Shown here piece after piece: positions 17,392 to 25,826 of a stretch of DNA of 64,000 nucleotides. The stretch is taken from positions 615,132-679,131 of the forward strand of contig JAITUA010000015.1 in NCBI GenBank assembly GCA_031286615.1. Reading direction: 5' to 3'. The notes beneath the pieces were generated by a model that saw nothing but the letters and a program-made list of their open reading frames with translations, made no database searches and was not told the DNA's origin. The first letter of the stretch is position 1; the number at the start of each line of letters is the position of its first letter. The position numbers and the translations under genes were made by a program. Source of the DNA: Chryseobacterium sp. (GTDB lineage Bacteria; Bacteroidota; Bacteroidia; Flavobacteriales; Weeksellaceae).

Positions 17392-18831
17392 ATGAGAAAA
17401 CTAATTGTAAGTTGTTTTGTAGTAGGCGTTGTCATCAATGTCAATGCTCAGAATTATTGGAAAAAGAATGCAGGAAAAACAGCTAAGGTGATCCTTACCA
17501 ACTCGAAAGCGGATGAGAAGATGGCGGATAAAGGAGCCGTTAAATTTGAACAATTTGGTCAGCCCAAAGAAACGGAAGCCTGTATTTTTGTGGCTCCCAA
17601 CTTTAAATATCAGAAACTGATAGGAATTGGTGGTGCCATCACAGATGCATCAGCAGAAACCTTTTATAAAATGCCAAAGAACAAGCAGAAGGAAATCCTG
17701 GATGCTTATTTTGGGAAAAACGGATTGGGTTACACTGTTGTTCGTACCAATATGAACTCCTGTGACTTCTCCAGTGATTCTTACACTTATGTAGAGGATA
17801 ATGATACTTCCCTGAAAACATTTAACGTTGCTCATGATGAGAAGTATAAAATTCCAATGATTAAAGAAGCTCAGAAAGCGATCGGGAATAATTTTACCTT
17901 CTATTTCTCTCCGTGGAGCCCGCCAGCCTGGATGAAATCAAATAAAAGTTTGTACAAAGGAGGAAGATTGGAAAATGAATACTATCAGACATGGGCAGAT
18001 TACTATATCAAATTCATCAAAGAATACGAAAAAAGAGGCATTAATATCTGGGGATTGACCGTTCAAAACGAGCCAATGGCTACCCAAAGCTGGGAATCAT
18101 GTATCTATACTGCTGAAGAAGAAGGAGAATTCCTGAAAAAGAACCTTGGACCAACGCTTTGGAAAAACGGATACAAAGATAAAAAAGTAATGATCTGGGA
18201 TCATAACAGAGACCTTATCTATCAAAGAGCAACCACTACATTAAGCGATCCTGAAACGTCAAAATACGCCAGCGGTATTGGCTATCACTGGTATGAAACA
18301 TGGAATAATAAAACCCAGCTTTTTGACAATTTAGCAGAAACACACAGAGCTTTTCCGGATAAATTCCTGGCTTTCACCGAAGGGTGTAAAGAACAATTCA
18401 GTATGGATAAGATCTATGATGTAAGTCTGGGCGAGCTTTACAGCAAAAATATGCTGAACGATTTCAACAAAGGAAATGCATTATGGACCGACTGGAATAT
18501 TCTGTTGGATGAAACCGGAGGACCTAACCACAAAGGAAACTTTTGCTTTGCCCCGATTATTGCAGACACCAAAACGGGAGAAGTGTTCTATACCTATGAA
18601 TACTATTATATAGGGCACGTTTCAAAATATATCAAACCCAATGCTCAGAGAATCGGAAGTTCTTCCAACAGAGCTGCACTCACGTCTTCTGCCTTTATGA
18701 ATGAAAACGGACAGTTGGTAACCGTTATTATGAATGATTCTGACAATGATATCGAAACCAATCTATGGATAGAAGGAATGGCTGCCAAGCTGAATGCTCC
18801 TGCACACTCTATACAGACCGTAATTTTATAA
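17392..18831 (+). CDS. GH30 glycosidase, second paralogue (glucosylceramidase-like fold)
   Basis: 479 residues with a type I signal peptide ending at NVNAQ. GH30 marks are IGIGGAITDASAETF, YTVVRTNMNSCDFSS, FSPWSPPAWMKSN, acid/base Glu227 in LTVQNEP, GYHWYE and nucleophile Glu330 in AFTEGCKE. The C-terminal beta domain includes YYIGHVSKYIKPNAQRIGSSS. It is clearly diverged from the GH30 at 12768 (soluble rather than lipidated, different active-site loops), so the two probably act on different linkages or chain lengths of the same glucan. It is the last gene before the strong operon terminator. Confidence 0.9.
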   Translation: MRKLIVSCFVVGVVINVNAQNYWKKNAGKTAKVILTNSKADEKMADKGAVKFEQFGQPKETEACIFVAPNFKYQKLIGIGGAITDASAETFYKMPKNKQKEILDAYFGKNGLGYTVVRTNMNSCDFSSDSYTYVEDNDTSLKTFNVAHDEKYKIPMIKEAQKAIGNNFTFYFSPWSPPAWMKSNKSLYKGGRLENEYYQTWADYYIKFIKEYEKRGINIWGLTVQNEPMATQSWESCIYTAEEEGEFLKKNLGPTLWKNGYKDKKVMIWDHNRDLIYQRATTTLSDPETSKYASGIGYHWYETWNNKTQLFDNLAETHRAFPDKFLAFTEGCKEQFSMDKIYDVSLGELYSKNMLNDFNKGNALWTDWNILLDETGGPNHKGNFCFAPIIADTKTGEVFYTYEYYYIGHVSKYIKPNAQRIGSSSNRAALTSSAFMNENGQLVTVIMNDSDNDIETNLWIEGMAAKLNAPAHSIQTVIL

Positions 18832-18857
18832 TATCATATTAACATTATTTTTGACAG

Positions 18858-18890
18858 ACCCGGCGGCCTCAAAGAGGCCGCCGGGTTTTA
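18858..18890 (+). terminator. Terminator of the glycan operon
   Basis: Perfect 13-bp GC-rich stem, ACCCGGCGGCCTC paired with GAGGCCGCCGGGT, loop AAA, then TTTTATTTG. The strongest terminator in the window. Confidence 0.92.
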
Positions 18891-18926
18891 TTTGTGAAAT
18901 GATGAATTTCCAGATAATAGAAACAG

Positions 18927-18954
18927 AAAACCCATGAAAAACTTCATGGGTTTT
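18927..18954 (-). terminator. Terminator of fabI
   Basis: Perfect 12-bp stem AAAACCCATGAA/TTCATGGGTTTT, loop AAAC. T-rich on both strands, so it can act in both directions. Confidence 0.8.
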
Positions 18955-19000
18955 ATTTATTTTTGAACGGAACTTTGTCCGTTATTTTTTTAATGAATGA

Positions 19001-19810
19001 TTATTCAGCATCATACTTGCTGATCACTTTCTGAGTAACTCCTGAGCTGCTGAAACCACCATCATGGAAAAGGTTCTGCATCGTTACTTTCTTCGTAAGA
19101 TCAGAGAAAAGGGTAACGCAATAGTCTGCACATTCAAGAGCGGTTGCATTTCCTAGCGGAGACATATCTTCTGCATATCCAAGGAATCCTCCGAAACCTT
19201 TCACACCGCTGCCTGCAGTAGTCATTGTAGGAGACTGAGAAACGGTGTTTACACGTACTTTTCTTTCACCCCAATAGTTTCCGAAAGTTCTTGCAATACT
19301 TTCAAGATAAGCTTTGTTATCAGACATATCATTATAATCCGGGAATGTTCTCTGAGCAGCAATATAAGTAAGCGCCAGGATGCTTCCCCATTCGTTCATA
19401 CAGTCTTTTTCCCAAGCTACACGCATTACTTTATGGAAAGAAACAGCGGAGATATCCCAGCCTTTTTCCAACCAGTCGTAGTTCATTTCTGTATAATGTT
19501 TTCCTTTTCTTACGTTGATAGACATTCCGATAGAGTGAAGGATAAAGTCGATTTTTCCAAATTTTGCAACAGCGGCATCAAAAAGTTTTTCAAGATCTTC
19601 TATAGAAGTAGCATCAGCACCTATTACTTCAGAACCTGTTTTTTCTGCTAAACCATTTAGTTCTCCCATTCTTAAAGCAATAGGAGCATTGGATAAGATA
19701 AATTCAGCACCTTCTTCATGGCATCTTTCAGCAACTTTCCATGCGATAGATTGTTCATTAAGGGCTCCAAAAATAATTCCCTTTTTGCCTTTAAGTAAAC
19801 CGTATGACAT
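19001..19810 (-). CDS. fabI: Enoyl-[acyl-carrier-protein] reductase (NADH)
   Basis: 269 residues, normal FabI length. It performs the last reduction of each fatty-acid elongation cycle. It is a Rossmann SDR with the FabI-specific dinucleotide region GIIFGALNEQSIAWKVA, HSIGMSINV, and the catalytic Y-x6-K in DYNDMSDNKAYLES. RVNTVSQSPTMTTAGSG is the substrate-lid region. It is the target class of triclosan-type inhibitors. It is monocistronic, with a good -7 box upstream and its own terminator. The start ATG is immediately preceded by an AT-rich leader and no earlier in-frame ATG fits. Confidence 0.95.
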   Translation of the reverse strand: MSYGLLKGKKGIIFGALNEQSIAWKVAERCHEEGAEFILSNAPIALRMGELNGLAEKTGSEVIGADATSIEDLEKLFDAAVAKFGKIDFILHSIGMSINVRKGKHYTEMNYDWLEKGWDISAVSFHKVMRVAWEKDCMNEWGSILALTYIAAQRTFPDYNDMSDNKAYLESIARTFGNYWGERKVRVNTVSQSPTMTTAGSGVKGFGGFLGYAEDMSPLGNATALECADYCVTLFSDLTKKVTMQNLFHDGGFSSSGVTQKVISKYDAE

Positions 19811-19834
19811 AATTTTTTAATGTTTATTATAATA

Positions 19835-19842
19835 CAAATGTA
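19835..19842 (-). promoter_or_regulatory. Promoter -7 box of fabI
   Basis: Minus-strand TACATTTG, an exact TAnnTTTG match, 25 bases before the fabI ATG. Confidence 0.55.
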
Positions 19843-19870
19843 GCAATAATTGTGGTTATGGCATAATAAA

Positions 19871-19902
19871 AAATGGAGCCTTATCAATTTAAGACTCCAT
19901 TT
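19871..19902 (-). terminator. Terminator of the helical stress-type protein gene
   Basis: Stem AAATGGAG/CTCCATTT with a second inner stem CTTA/TAAG, 28 bases after the minus-strand stop; T-rich flanks. Confidence 0.6.
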
Positions 19903-19930
19903 TATTGAAAATATTTATATGACTGAAATA

Positions 19931-20230
19931 CTAATTGGTTTTCTTGTTCCATTCTGCTTTTACATCCTCTGCCGCATCTTTGGTTTTTTCCCATGCCTCA
20001 TCTGCTTTATCCTTGATATCCTCCCAGGCATCGGATACATTAGCTTTTACCCTGTCGAGCCAGTCTTCCTGGCTGGCTTCCTGATCATTATCTCTTTTCT
20101 CATTAATATAATCTTTAGCCTTGTCTGCCAATTCATTGATTTTCCATTTGGCTTTGTCCGTTGCATTTTGTAAAGAATTTTCTACATTGTTTACTGCATT
20201 TTCCGCTTTGTTGTACTCTGAATTGTTCAT
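19931..20230 (-). CDS. Small charged helical protein (CsbD/LEA/apolipoprotein-like)
   Basis: 99 residues, no signal peptide, no Cys. It is almost entirely amphipathic helix with 11-residue-like repeats rich in Ala, Lys, Asp and Glu and periodic Trp (KAKWKINELADKAKDYIN, DAWEDIKDKADEAWEKTKD, AEDVKAEWNKK). That pattern is seen in general-stress, LEA-like and YtxH/CsbD-type proteins that protect proteins or membranes during stress. The exact family is not certain by eye. It stands alone with its own terminator. Confidence 0.6.
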   Translation of the reverse strand: MNNSEYNKAENAVNNVENSLQNATDKAKWKINELADKAKDYINEKRDNDQEASQEDWLDRVKANVSDAWEDIKDKADEAWEKTKDAAEDVKAEWNKKTN

Positions 20231-20341
20231 AATAGTATAAATTTTAGTTTGGTATCAGTAATTAAACAATAACTATTCCTAAAAGAGAGCCTCTTTGTTA
20301 AACTTTTCATAATCTTTTGTTATATTTTTCCAAATCAGCAG

Positions 20342-20349
20342 TATCTTTA
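20342..20349 (+). promoter_or_regulatory. Candidate -7 box of tag
   Basis: TATCTTTA, one base off TAnnTTTG, 20 bases before the ATG at 20370. It supports the ATG rather than the TTG at 20361 as the start. Confidence 0.4.
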
Positions 20350-20369
20350 GTAGATAAAATTTGATAATT

Positions 20370-20927
20370 ATGGAAAAAGTACGGTGTGGATGGTGCGAAA
20401 AAGATGATCTCTATAGAAAGTATCATGATGAAGAGTGGGGAAGACCCGTGTATGATGATGAAACAATATTCGAATTCCTTATTCTGGAAAGCTTTCAGGC
20501 CGGACTGAGCTGGTATACTATTTTGTCTAAAAGAGAAAATTTCAGAAAAGCTTTTGATCATTTTGATTATAAAAAAGTAGCTGTTTATTCAGAGAAGAAG
20601 ATCGAAGAATTAATGAACAATCCAGGAATTATCAGAAACAGGCTTAAAATTCTGGCAGCAGTTTCCAATGCTCAGCGATTCATGGAAATTCAGAAAGAAT
20701 TCGGGAGTTTTTCTAACTATATCTGGGACTTTACAGGCGGAAAACCCATTGATAACAGTCCCGAAACTTTAGCTGATGTCCCTGCCACAACAGAAATTTC
20801 CGATCTTATATCCAAAGAACTTAAAAAAAGAGGGTTCAAATTCGTGGGTTCTACGGTAATTTATGCCCATATGCAAGCTACCGGAATGGTAAATGACCAC
20901 ATAAAAGACTGTTTTACCAGAACATGA
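20370..20927 (+). CDS. tag: DNA-3-methyladenine glycosylase I
   Basis: 185 residues starting MEKVRCGWCEKDD. The ATG is chosen over an in-frame TTG three codons upstream because family N-termini begin here. It excises 3-methyladenine from alkylated DNA in base-excision repair. Family marks are the N-terminal RCGWC, YHDEEWGRPV, ESFQAGLSWYTILSKRENFRKAF (seen as FQAGLSW and KRENFRKAF) and C-terminal STVIYAHMQATGMVNDH. Cys, His, His and Cys residues at the two ends (CGWC, YHDEEW, NDHIKDC) form the zinc snap. Helix-hairpin-helix-type architecture. Probably monocistronic. Confidence 0.95.
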   Translation: MEKVRCGWCEKDDLYRKYHDEEWGRPVYDDETIFEFLILESFQAGLSWYTILSKRENFRKAFDHFDYKKVAVYSEKKIEELMNNPGIIRNRLKILAAVSNAQRFMEIQKEFGSFSNYIWDFTGGKPIDNSPETLADVPATTEISDLISKELKKRGFKFVGSTVIYAHMQATGMVNDHIKDCFTRT

Positions 20928-20997
20928 TTGTAAGTATTTATTCAGAGTCCAGTAAAATAAACTACAAAATAAAAAATCTTGAAAGGCTTATGAATAC

Positions 20998-21025
20998 TTT
21001 GTTTCATAACTTATTGATATTTTTG
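20998..21025 (+). promoter_or_regulatory. Candidate promoter of the Rossmann protein gene
   Basis: TTTG (20998-21001), 16 bases, then TATTTTTG (21018-21025, exact TAnnTTTG), 32 bases before the start codon. Confidence 0.5.
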
Positions 21026-21057
21026 TATCATTAAAAAATGAAAATCTCTGTTGAAAT

Positions 21058-21819
21058 ATGAAGAAAATAGGAATTATAGGCTATGGCTGGCTGGGAGAGA
21101 GAATAGCTTCCTCCTTATCCGGAAAATATGCAATATCTGCAACGACAACAACAGATAAGAAAGTAAATGATCTGGAAAGCAAAGGAATTCATGCAGTACT
21201 AGCTTCTTTTCCGGACTATCAGCTGACAGAATCTGTTTCTCAATGGGAGGAAATTAAAAATATTGATGTTTTGATTATTACCATTCCGGTTTCTGAAAAA
21301 AGCTGTTGCGTAAGTTCTTTATATAACAGAATCCAAAATTTATCAGCATTTATCGGAGATTTTAAAGGTCAAATGTTCCTAATGAGTTCCACAGGTGTTT
21401 ATCCGGATCTTCCAAAAGATTTTACAGAAGAAGATGTTCCATTGGAGAATATATCGGGAGAAAGAATGTTGAGAAACAAATATCCTCAGCTCAATATTCT
21501 GAGATTAGGAGGCTTGATGGGAGACAACAGGCTTTTGAAAAATTATAATGTTAGTAATCTTGATCATGCCGTGAATCATATCCATTATGCTGATATCAGT
21601 GCCATTATCACACAAATGATCGAAAGTAAAGCAGAAGCAAAACTTTATAATATTACGGCTCCGGTTCATCCTGCAAAAAGTCAGGTAATTAATGCACAGA
21701 AAAATATCCCCGATGAGGAAGTTTTTGAAGTAAAAGGAAAGAAAGTTCTGTCTTCAAAATTAATTTCAGAGCTGGATTATATATTTCAATATCCTGATCC
21801 GAGGACTTTTCATTTGTAA
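21058..21819 (+). CDS. NAD(P)-binding Rossmann protein, YeeZ-like
   Basis: 253 residues. The N-terminal dinucleotide motif GYGWLGERIA (GxGxxG) follows a beta strand IGII. Later MSSTGVYPD and NILRLGGLMGD resemble the active-site strand of extended SDR/epimerase proteins of the YeeZ type, with HYADISAIIT near the C-terminus. Tyr in STGVYPD fits the SDR catalytic Tyr, but the usual YxxxK is not evident, so enzyme activity is uncertain. It is cytoplasmic and stands alone, with a good promoter. Function is not known for most YeeZ-like proteins. Confidence 0.75.
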   Translation: MKKIGIIGYGWLGERIASSLSGKYAISATTTTDKKVNDLESKGIHAVLASFPDYQLTESVSQWEEIKNIDVLIITIPVSEKSCCVSSLYNRIQNLSAFIGDFKGQMFLMSSTGVYPDLPKDFTEEDVPLENISGERMLRNKYPQLNILRLGGLMGDNRLLKNYNVSNLDHAVNHIHYADISAIITQMIESKAEAKLYNITAPVHPAKSQVINAQKNIPDEEVFEVKGKKVLSSKLISELDYIFQYPDPRTFHL

Positions 21820-22350
21820 TTATTTATTATCAGTTTTTAATCCATTTTTATTTACGAAACTTCTGACGATACCTTTGTCATTCCGCAGGAATCTCTGCGT
21901 TATTTTTAAAAGTTGAGTATTTGGATTCCTACGGAATGACAAGGTGAGTGGTTAGTTTTACTCATCGTGAAAGGAACAAAATTCAGCAAAATCAAATTCA
22001 ATGGGAATGGCTTTAGCGTGTTTAAATAAATTCAGTGTCCGGATCCTAGAAGATTTCATATGTGATCCTAGCATTTGTATCATCTATCACTGGCTTTTAA
22101 CCCATTTTTACTTACGAAATTTCTATAGACACCTTTGTCATTCCGCAGGAATCTCTGCGTTATTTTTAAAACGTGTGTATTTGGATTCCTACGGAATGAC
22201 AAGGTGAGTGATGAACTTTACTCATCGTGAAAGGAACAAAATTCAGCAATACAAATTCAATGGGAACGGGTTATAATCCAGAGCGTAGACGAAGGAAGCC
22301 AGTTTTCAAAGTAGATCAGATTCCATTGGCTTTAGCCAAAACCTATAAAA
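21820..22350. repeat. Repeat-rich gap: two direct repeats, 260-base period
   Basis: About 180 bases from 21831 recur from 22091 with high identity. Each unit carries an inverted repeat TTGTCATTCCGCAGGAATC (21875-21893; 22135-22153) facing GGATTCCTACGGAATGACAA (21923-21942; 22183-22202), with two mismatches in the 19-bp stem, followed by CTCATCGTGAAAGGAACAAA. The second unit runs into the dispersed repeat at 22258-22342. There is no believable gene here; small ORFs cross the repeats. It is likely a non-autonomous repeat family of the genome. Confidence 0.8.
22258..22342. repeat. Dispersed repeat, copy B
   Basis: Begins CAATGGGAACGGGTTATAAT, continues GAGCGTAGACGAAGGAAGCC and ends TTGGCTTTAGCCAAAAC. 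Clear relative of the copy at 16444-16525, where the same blocks occur in the same order. Confidence 0.75.
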
Positions 22351-22377
22351 AACCTCCGGAAACAACTTCCGGAGGTT
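22351..22377 (-). terminator. Terminator of the nucleoside phosphorylase operon
   Basis: Perfect 11-bp stem AACCTCCGGAA/TTCCGGAGGTT with loop ACAAC; on the minus strand TTTTTTATA follows. Confidence 0.88.
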
Positions 22378-22401
22378 CTGTACTATATCAATAAAATAAA
22401 A

Positions 22402-23256
22402 TTATTTAATAATTCTTTCCAATACCCAATCAATAAGGTTTTTCTCTGAAGCATGGTGGTCTGCAGAGAACTCACCGCGTCTTCTGTTGGCAATAACGTT
22501 ATTTACGGTAATTGCTTTGTGTCCTAATAATTTTGAAAGCGCATAGATTGCAGAGGTTTCCATCTCGAAATTGGTGATTCCAAGATCATTCAATGTTTCT
22601 AAGAATTTGTCATCTACTGCCTTTAGACGAAGCTGTCTTCCCTGTGGAGCATAGAATCCCGGGAATGTTGCTGTATTTCCATGGTATTTGGCATCTTTGT
22701 AATATTCTCCCATTTCTTCAGCCCAGTCTGAGAAGTAAAGCATCGGCTTGATTCTTTCGTAAGGGAATTTTTCTAAGAAGTTTTTGGAAAACTCATTTTC
22801 AAAGTCATAATCCTGATAAAAATGCATCAGTCCGTCTAATCCTACTACATTTTGGGTAACCAGCATATTGTCAACCTGTACATCAGGGTTTACACTTCCA
22901 CAAGTTCCCATACGGAATAACTCAAGGGCTTTGTGCTCAGTCTTAAACTCTTTATTTTTAAGATCGATATTCACCAATGCATCAAGTTCGTTCATCACAA
23001 TATCGATGTTTTCAGTTCCGATACCCGTAGACATTACAGTAATTCTTTCACCACGAAGCGTTCCTGTATGCGTGTAAAATTCTCTTTTATTTTTTTTGAT
23101 CTCTACCGTATCAAAGTATTTTGAAACTTTTGCCACTCTGTCAGGATCACCCACAAGGATGATTTTGTCAGCAATATCTTCAGGTAAAAGATTCAGGTGG
23201 TATACACTTCCGTCTTCATTCAGAACAAGTTCTGAGGCAGCAAGTTTGTTTAGCAT
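22402..23256 (-). CDS. Nucleoside phosphorylase (PNP/UDP family)
   Basis: 284 residues. It is a phosphorylase that splits a nucleoside with phosphate into base and ribose-1-phosphate in salvage. Family marks are IILVGDPDRVAKVSKYFD (phosphate-binding GDPDR), STGIGTENIDIVMNEL, RMGTCGSVNPDVQVD and NFEMETSAIYALSKLLGH (the EMET motif binding ribose). The GDPDR and EMETSAIY combination is closest to uridine phosphorylase, but base specificity cannot be set by eye. Start at ATG 23256. It lies 21 bases downstream of a small secreted protein gene on the same strand and may be co-transcribed with it. Confidence 0.85.
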   Translation of the reverse strand: MLNKLAASELVLNEDGSVYHLNLLPEDIADKIILVGDPDRVAKVSKYFDTVEIKKNKREFYTHTGTLRGERITVMSTGIGTENIDIVMNELDALVNIDLKNKEFKTEHKALELFRMGTCGSVNPDVQVDNMLVTQNVVGLDGLMHFYQDYDFENEFSKNFLEKFPYERIKPMLYFSDWAEEMGEYYKDAKYHGNTATFPGFYAPQGRQLRLKAVDDKFLETLNDLGITNFEMETSAIYALSKLLGHKAITVNNVIANRRRGEFSADHHASEKNLIDWVLERIIK

Positions 23257-23277
23257 AATATGTATATTTTTGTTTTT

Positions 23278-23763
23278 TTAATTAATGATAATCGCTTCTT
23301 TATAAGGAGATGCCATAACTTCATAGATATCATTGTATTCTTCTACGATTCTTTTCTGGCCATTCATTACCTCATACACGGTAACAACAGTTTTTTCAAT
23401 GTTTTTAGGATCCTTTCGCTGTGATGTGATTTCGTAGAAATGGTCATCTTTTTTAAGAATAGAAATCAGTTCTTCCTTTGTGGAATTGTTGGAAGTCATC
23501 ATTCCGGGAAATTCTGCCACAATATCTTTCAGATCAGAATAATTTTTATAAGGTTTGGTAACACCGTTGGAATACACATAAACATTGGGGATGTTTTTAT
23601 CCTTTTCAAGGCGTACCAGATAATAATCAGAACCTTTTTTCTCTGCATAAACAGCCATTTCCTGCGGCTTTCCGGATTGCTTTTCCGGTTGCTTTTTTTT
23701 CTGCGAAAATGCCGTCAGAGAAAGGAAACTTGCTGCAAGAGCAAACCATAGTTTTGTTTTCAT
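23278..23763 (-). CDS. Secreted protein of unknown function
   Basis: 161 residues with a clear signal peptide (MKTKLWFALAASFLSLTAFSQ) and a lysine-rich linker KKKQPEKQSGK. The mature part alternates beta strands (EMAVYAEKKGSDYYLVRLE, NVYVYSNG) and ends hydrophobic with AIIIN. No Cys, no lipobox, no motif I can tie to a family. Probably periplasmic. It precedes the nucleoside phosphorylase by 21 bases, but no functional link is evident. Confidence 0.7.
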   Translation of the reverse strand: MKTKLWFALAASFLSLTAFSQKKKQPEKQSGKPQEMAVYAEKKGSDYYLVRLEKDKNIPNVYVYSNGVTKPYKNYSDLKDIVAEFPGMMTSNNSTKEELISILKKDDHFYEITSQRKDPKNIEKTVVTVYEVMNGQKRIVEEYNDIYEVMASPYKEAIIIN

Positions 23764-23975
23764 AATACTATTTTAGTTTTTTTGATGTGTTGAATTCAAT
23801 TTAAAAAAATCCTCGCCCAATAATCTTCCGCCATTATTTTTACCGGTATTTCGAATAACCCGTTTCCTTTAGAATAATGAATTTGATTTCGGGGTTTAAA
23901 ATTAGTGAAAAATATCATATCAGAAATATAAACATTATTTAATCTGTTATTAAAACTGAGATAACATCAGATCGA

Positions 23976-23983
23976 TACTTTTG
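23976..23983 (+). promoter_or_regulatory. Promoter -7 box of the cytochrome c peroxidase gene
   Basis: TACTTTTG, exact TAnnTTTG match, 14 bases before the ATG at 23997. No clear -33 TTG. Confidence 0.45.
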
Positions 23984-23996
23984 CCGCTAAAAATTC

Positions 23997-25826
23997 ATGA
24001 GATCTTATCCACTGCTTGTAATCGTCCTTCTGATAGGATTTGCAGTAATGTCTTTTAATCCTGTTTATAAAGGAAAAGAAAGCGAAAATACATTTGTCAA
24101 TAAAGGATTGTCCAACTTCAAAATCAAGCTTGAACAGCTGAAATCAGATGTTGATAAGTTCTCAGAAGACCGAATTTCCCTTGAAGAATTACAGAAATCA
24201 CTGAGCAGTACCAGAAATTCATTCAAAGAAATAGAATTTTATGTGGCTTATCATTATCCTGAATTTACCAAAACCCATTTAAATGCAGCTCCATTGTTTC
24301 ATATTGAAGCCGCCGGAACGTCTGCTTATACACTTCCCCCTGAAGGATTGCAGGTACTGGATGAATTGATATTTTCAGATGAAGCAGGAAATGAAAAAGA
24401 AAAGATCAAAACAATTACTACCTTTTTATACAACAGCTATTCCGGGTTTTATCTAAGTGCTTTAAAAAATGGATTGAGCAAAGGCAATAACAAGACATTA
24501 CCCTTACGTATTGAGCTGATCAGAATCTATTCTCTAGGAGTGACGGGTTTTGATACTCCAGGTTCTCTGAATATTTCTGAGGAAGCCAGCCATGCTTTTT
24601 CAGGGATGCAGAAATACATTAATGATGATCCTTATTTTAAAAATTATAATACTCAGAAAGCCAATCAGATTTTAACCGAAGGAAGCAGTTACCTTTCAAA
24701 AAATACCGATTTTGAAACTTTTGACAGAATCGAGTTTTACAAAAAATATATCCAGCCTTTATACGAAGAGCTTGGAAAATGGGACGGGAGACCAGATGAT
24801 CTTAAAGAATTTTCTGGTTGGAATGTCGGAAACAAGAACTTTTTCAGCAGTGACTTTTTAGATCCGTATTTTTATACCTTGCTGAAATCCTCAGAAGATA
24901 ATCCTGAATTACGAAATCTTGGAAAATCAATTTTCTATGATCAGAATTTAAGCGGCAACGGGAAAATGAGCTGTGCAACATGCCATCTTCAGGAAAATGC
25001 CTTTACAGATCTTAAAGCAAAATCACAAAGCAATGTGGAAGGAAAAACTGTACTGAGAAATTCACCGTCTTTATATAATGCTGTTTTTGCCAAGAGATTT
25101 TTCTATGACCTTCGTGCTTTTTATCTGGAACAGCAGGCAGAACACGTCATTTATAATGAACAGGAATTCAATACAAGCTATGAAAGTATTATTCAGAAAC
25201 TAAAAACAAAACCTGAATATAAAAAAGCTTTCCGTGCAGCTTTCAAAGATGGAAACATCAGTAAAGAGAACTTTTCGAAAGCATTAAGCTCTTATGTTGC
25301 TTCATTGTATTCGTTTGACAGTGATTTTGACCGTTTCATGAGAAATGAAAAGAATGTTTCTGAAGATGTGAAAAAAGGATTCAACCTGTTTATGGGAAAA
25401 GCCAATTGTGCAACCTGTCACTTTGCGCCTCACTTTTCAGGATTGGTACCGCCGTTTTTTAATGAAAATGAATCTGAAGTACTGGGAATACCTGTCAGAC
25501 CAATCAAACAGCTTCCGGTGGAGCTTGATCAGGACTTAGGAAGAGGAAACAGTCCTGTGAAAAAGGAAAAATCATGGATTTATGATTATTCATTCAAAAC
25601 GGTCACGGTGAGAAATATTGCCCTTACCAAACCTTATTTCCATAACGGAGCTTTCAATACATTAGAAGAAGTTCTTGATTTTTATAATGAAGGAGGCGGA
25701 GAAGGATTAGGATTAAAAATGAAAAACCAAACCCTTGCACCCGATAAATTAAACCTTACCGAAACAGAAATAAAACAGATTATCGCATTTCTGAATGCTC
25801 TTACGGATGTGAGTAAAGCGAAGTAG
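23997..25826 (+). CDS. Di-haem cytochrome c peroxidase-type protein with N-terminal extension
   Basis: 609 residues. An N-terminal hydrophobic segment (LLVIVLLIGFAVMSF) is a signal peptide or anchor. Residues about 30-290 are an all-helical extension with AYHYPEFTKTHLNAAPLFH and LPPEGLQVLDELIFSDE, a feature of a Bacteroidota subgroup about twice the length of ordinary CcpA/MauG proteins. The C-terminal half has two c-type haem sites, CATCH at Cys326-His330 and CATCH at Cys471-His475, and the family motifs NLSGNGKMSC, LRNSPSLYNA, FFYDLRA and KTVTVRNIALTKPYFHNGAF. It acts in the periplasm, reducing H2O2 or oxidising a partner. It is followed by a PhoX-type gene on the same strand. Role inferred from family. 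Confidence 0.85.
   Translation: MRSYPLLVIVLLIGFAVMSFNPVYKGKESENTFVNKGLSNFKIKLEQLKSDVDKFSEDRISLEELQKSLSSTRNSFKEIEFYVAYHYPEFTKTHLNAAPLFHIEAAGTSAYTLPPEGLQVLDELIFSDEAGNEKEKIKTITTFLYNSYSGFYLSALKNGLSKGNNKTLPLRIELIRIYSLGVTGFDTPGSLNISEEASHAFSGMQKYINDDPYFKNYNTQKANQILTEGSSYLSKNTDFETFDRIEFYKKYIQPLYEELGKWDGRPDDLKEFSGWNVGNKNFFSSDFLDPYFYTLLKSSEDNPELRNLGKSIFYDQNLSGNGKMSCATCHLQENAFTDLKAKSQSNVEGKTVLRNSPSLYNAVFAKRFFYDLRAFYLEQQAEHVIYNEQEFNTSYESIIQKLKTKPEYKKAFRAAFKDGNISKENFSKALSSYVASLYSFDSDFDRFMRNEKNVSEDVKKGFNLFMGKANCATCHFAPHFSGLVPPFFNENESEVLGIPVRPIKQLPVELDQDLGRGNSPVKKEKSWIYDYSFKTVTVRNIALTKPYFHNGAFNTLEEVLDFYNEGGGEGLGLKMKNQTLAPDKLNLTETEIKQIIAFLNALTDVSKAK

Noticed and set aside
16851-17444. Minus-strand ORF of 197 codons across GH16
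   Set aside because: It is antisense to the GH16 catalytic region, has no domain pattern and no promoter or terminator of its own.
22001-22207. Plus-strand ORF of 68 codons in the repeat region
   Set aside because: It runs through the direct and inverted repeats, and its codons are those of repeat DNA.
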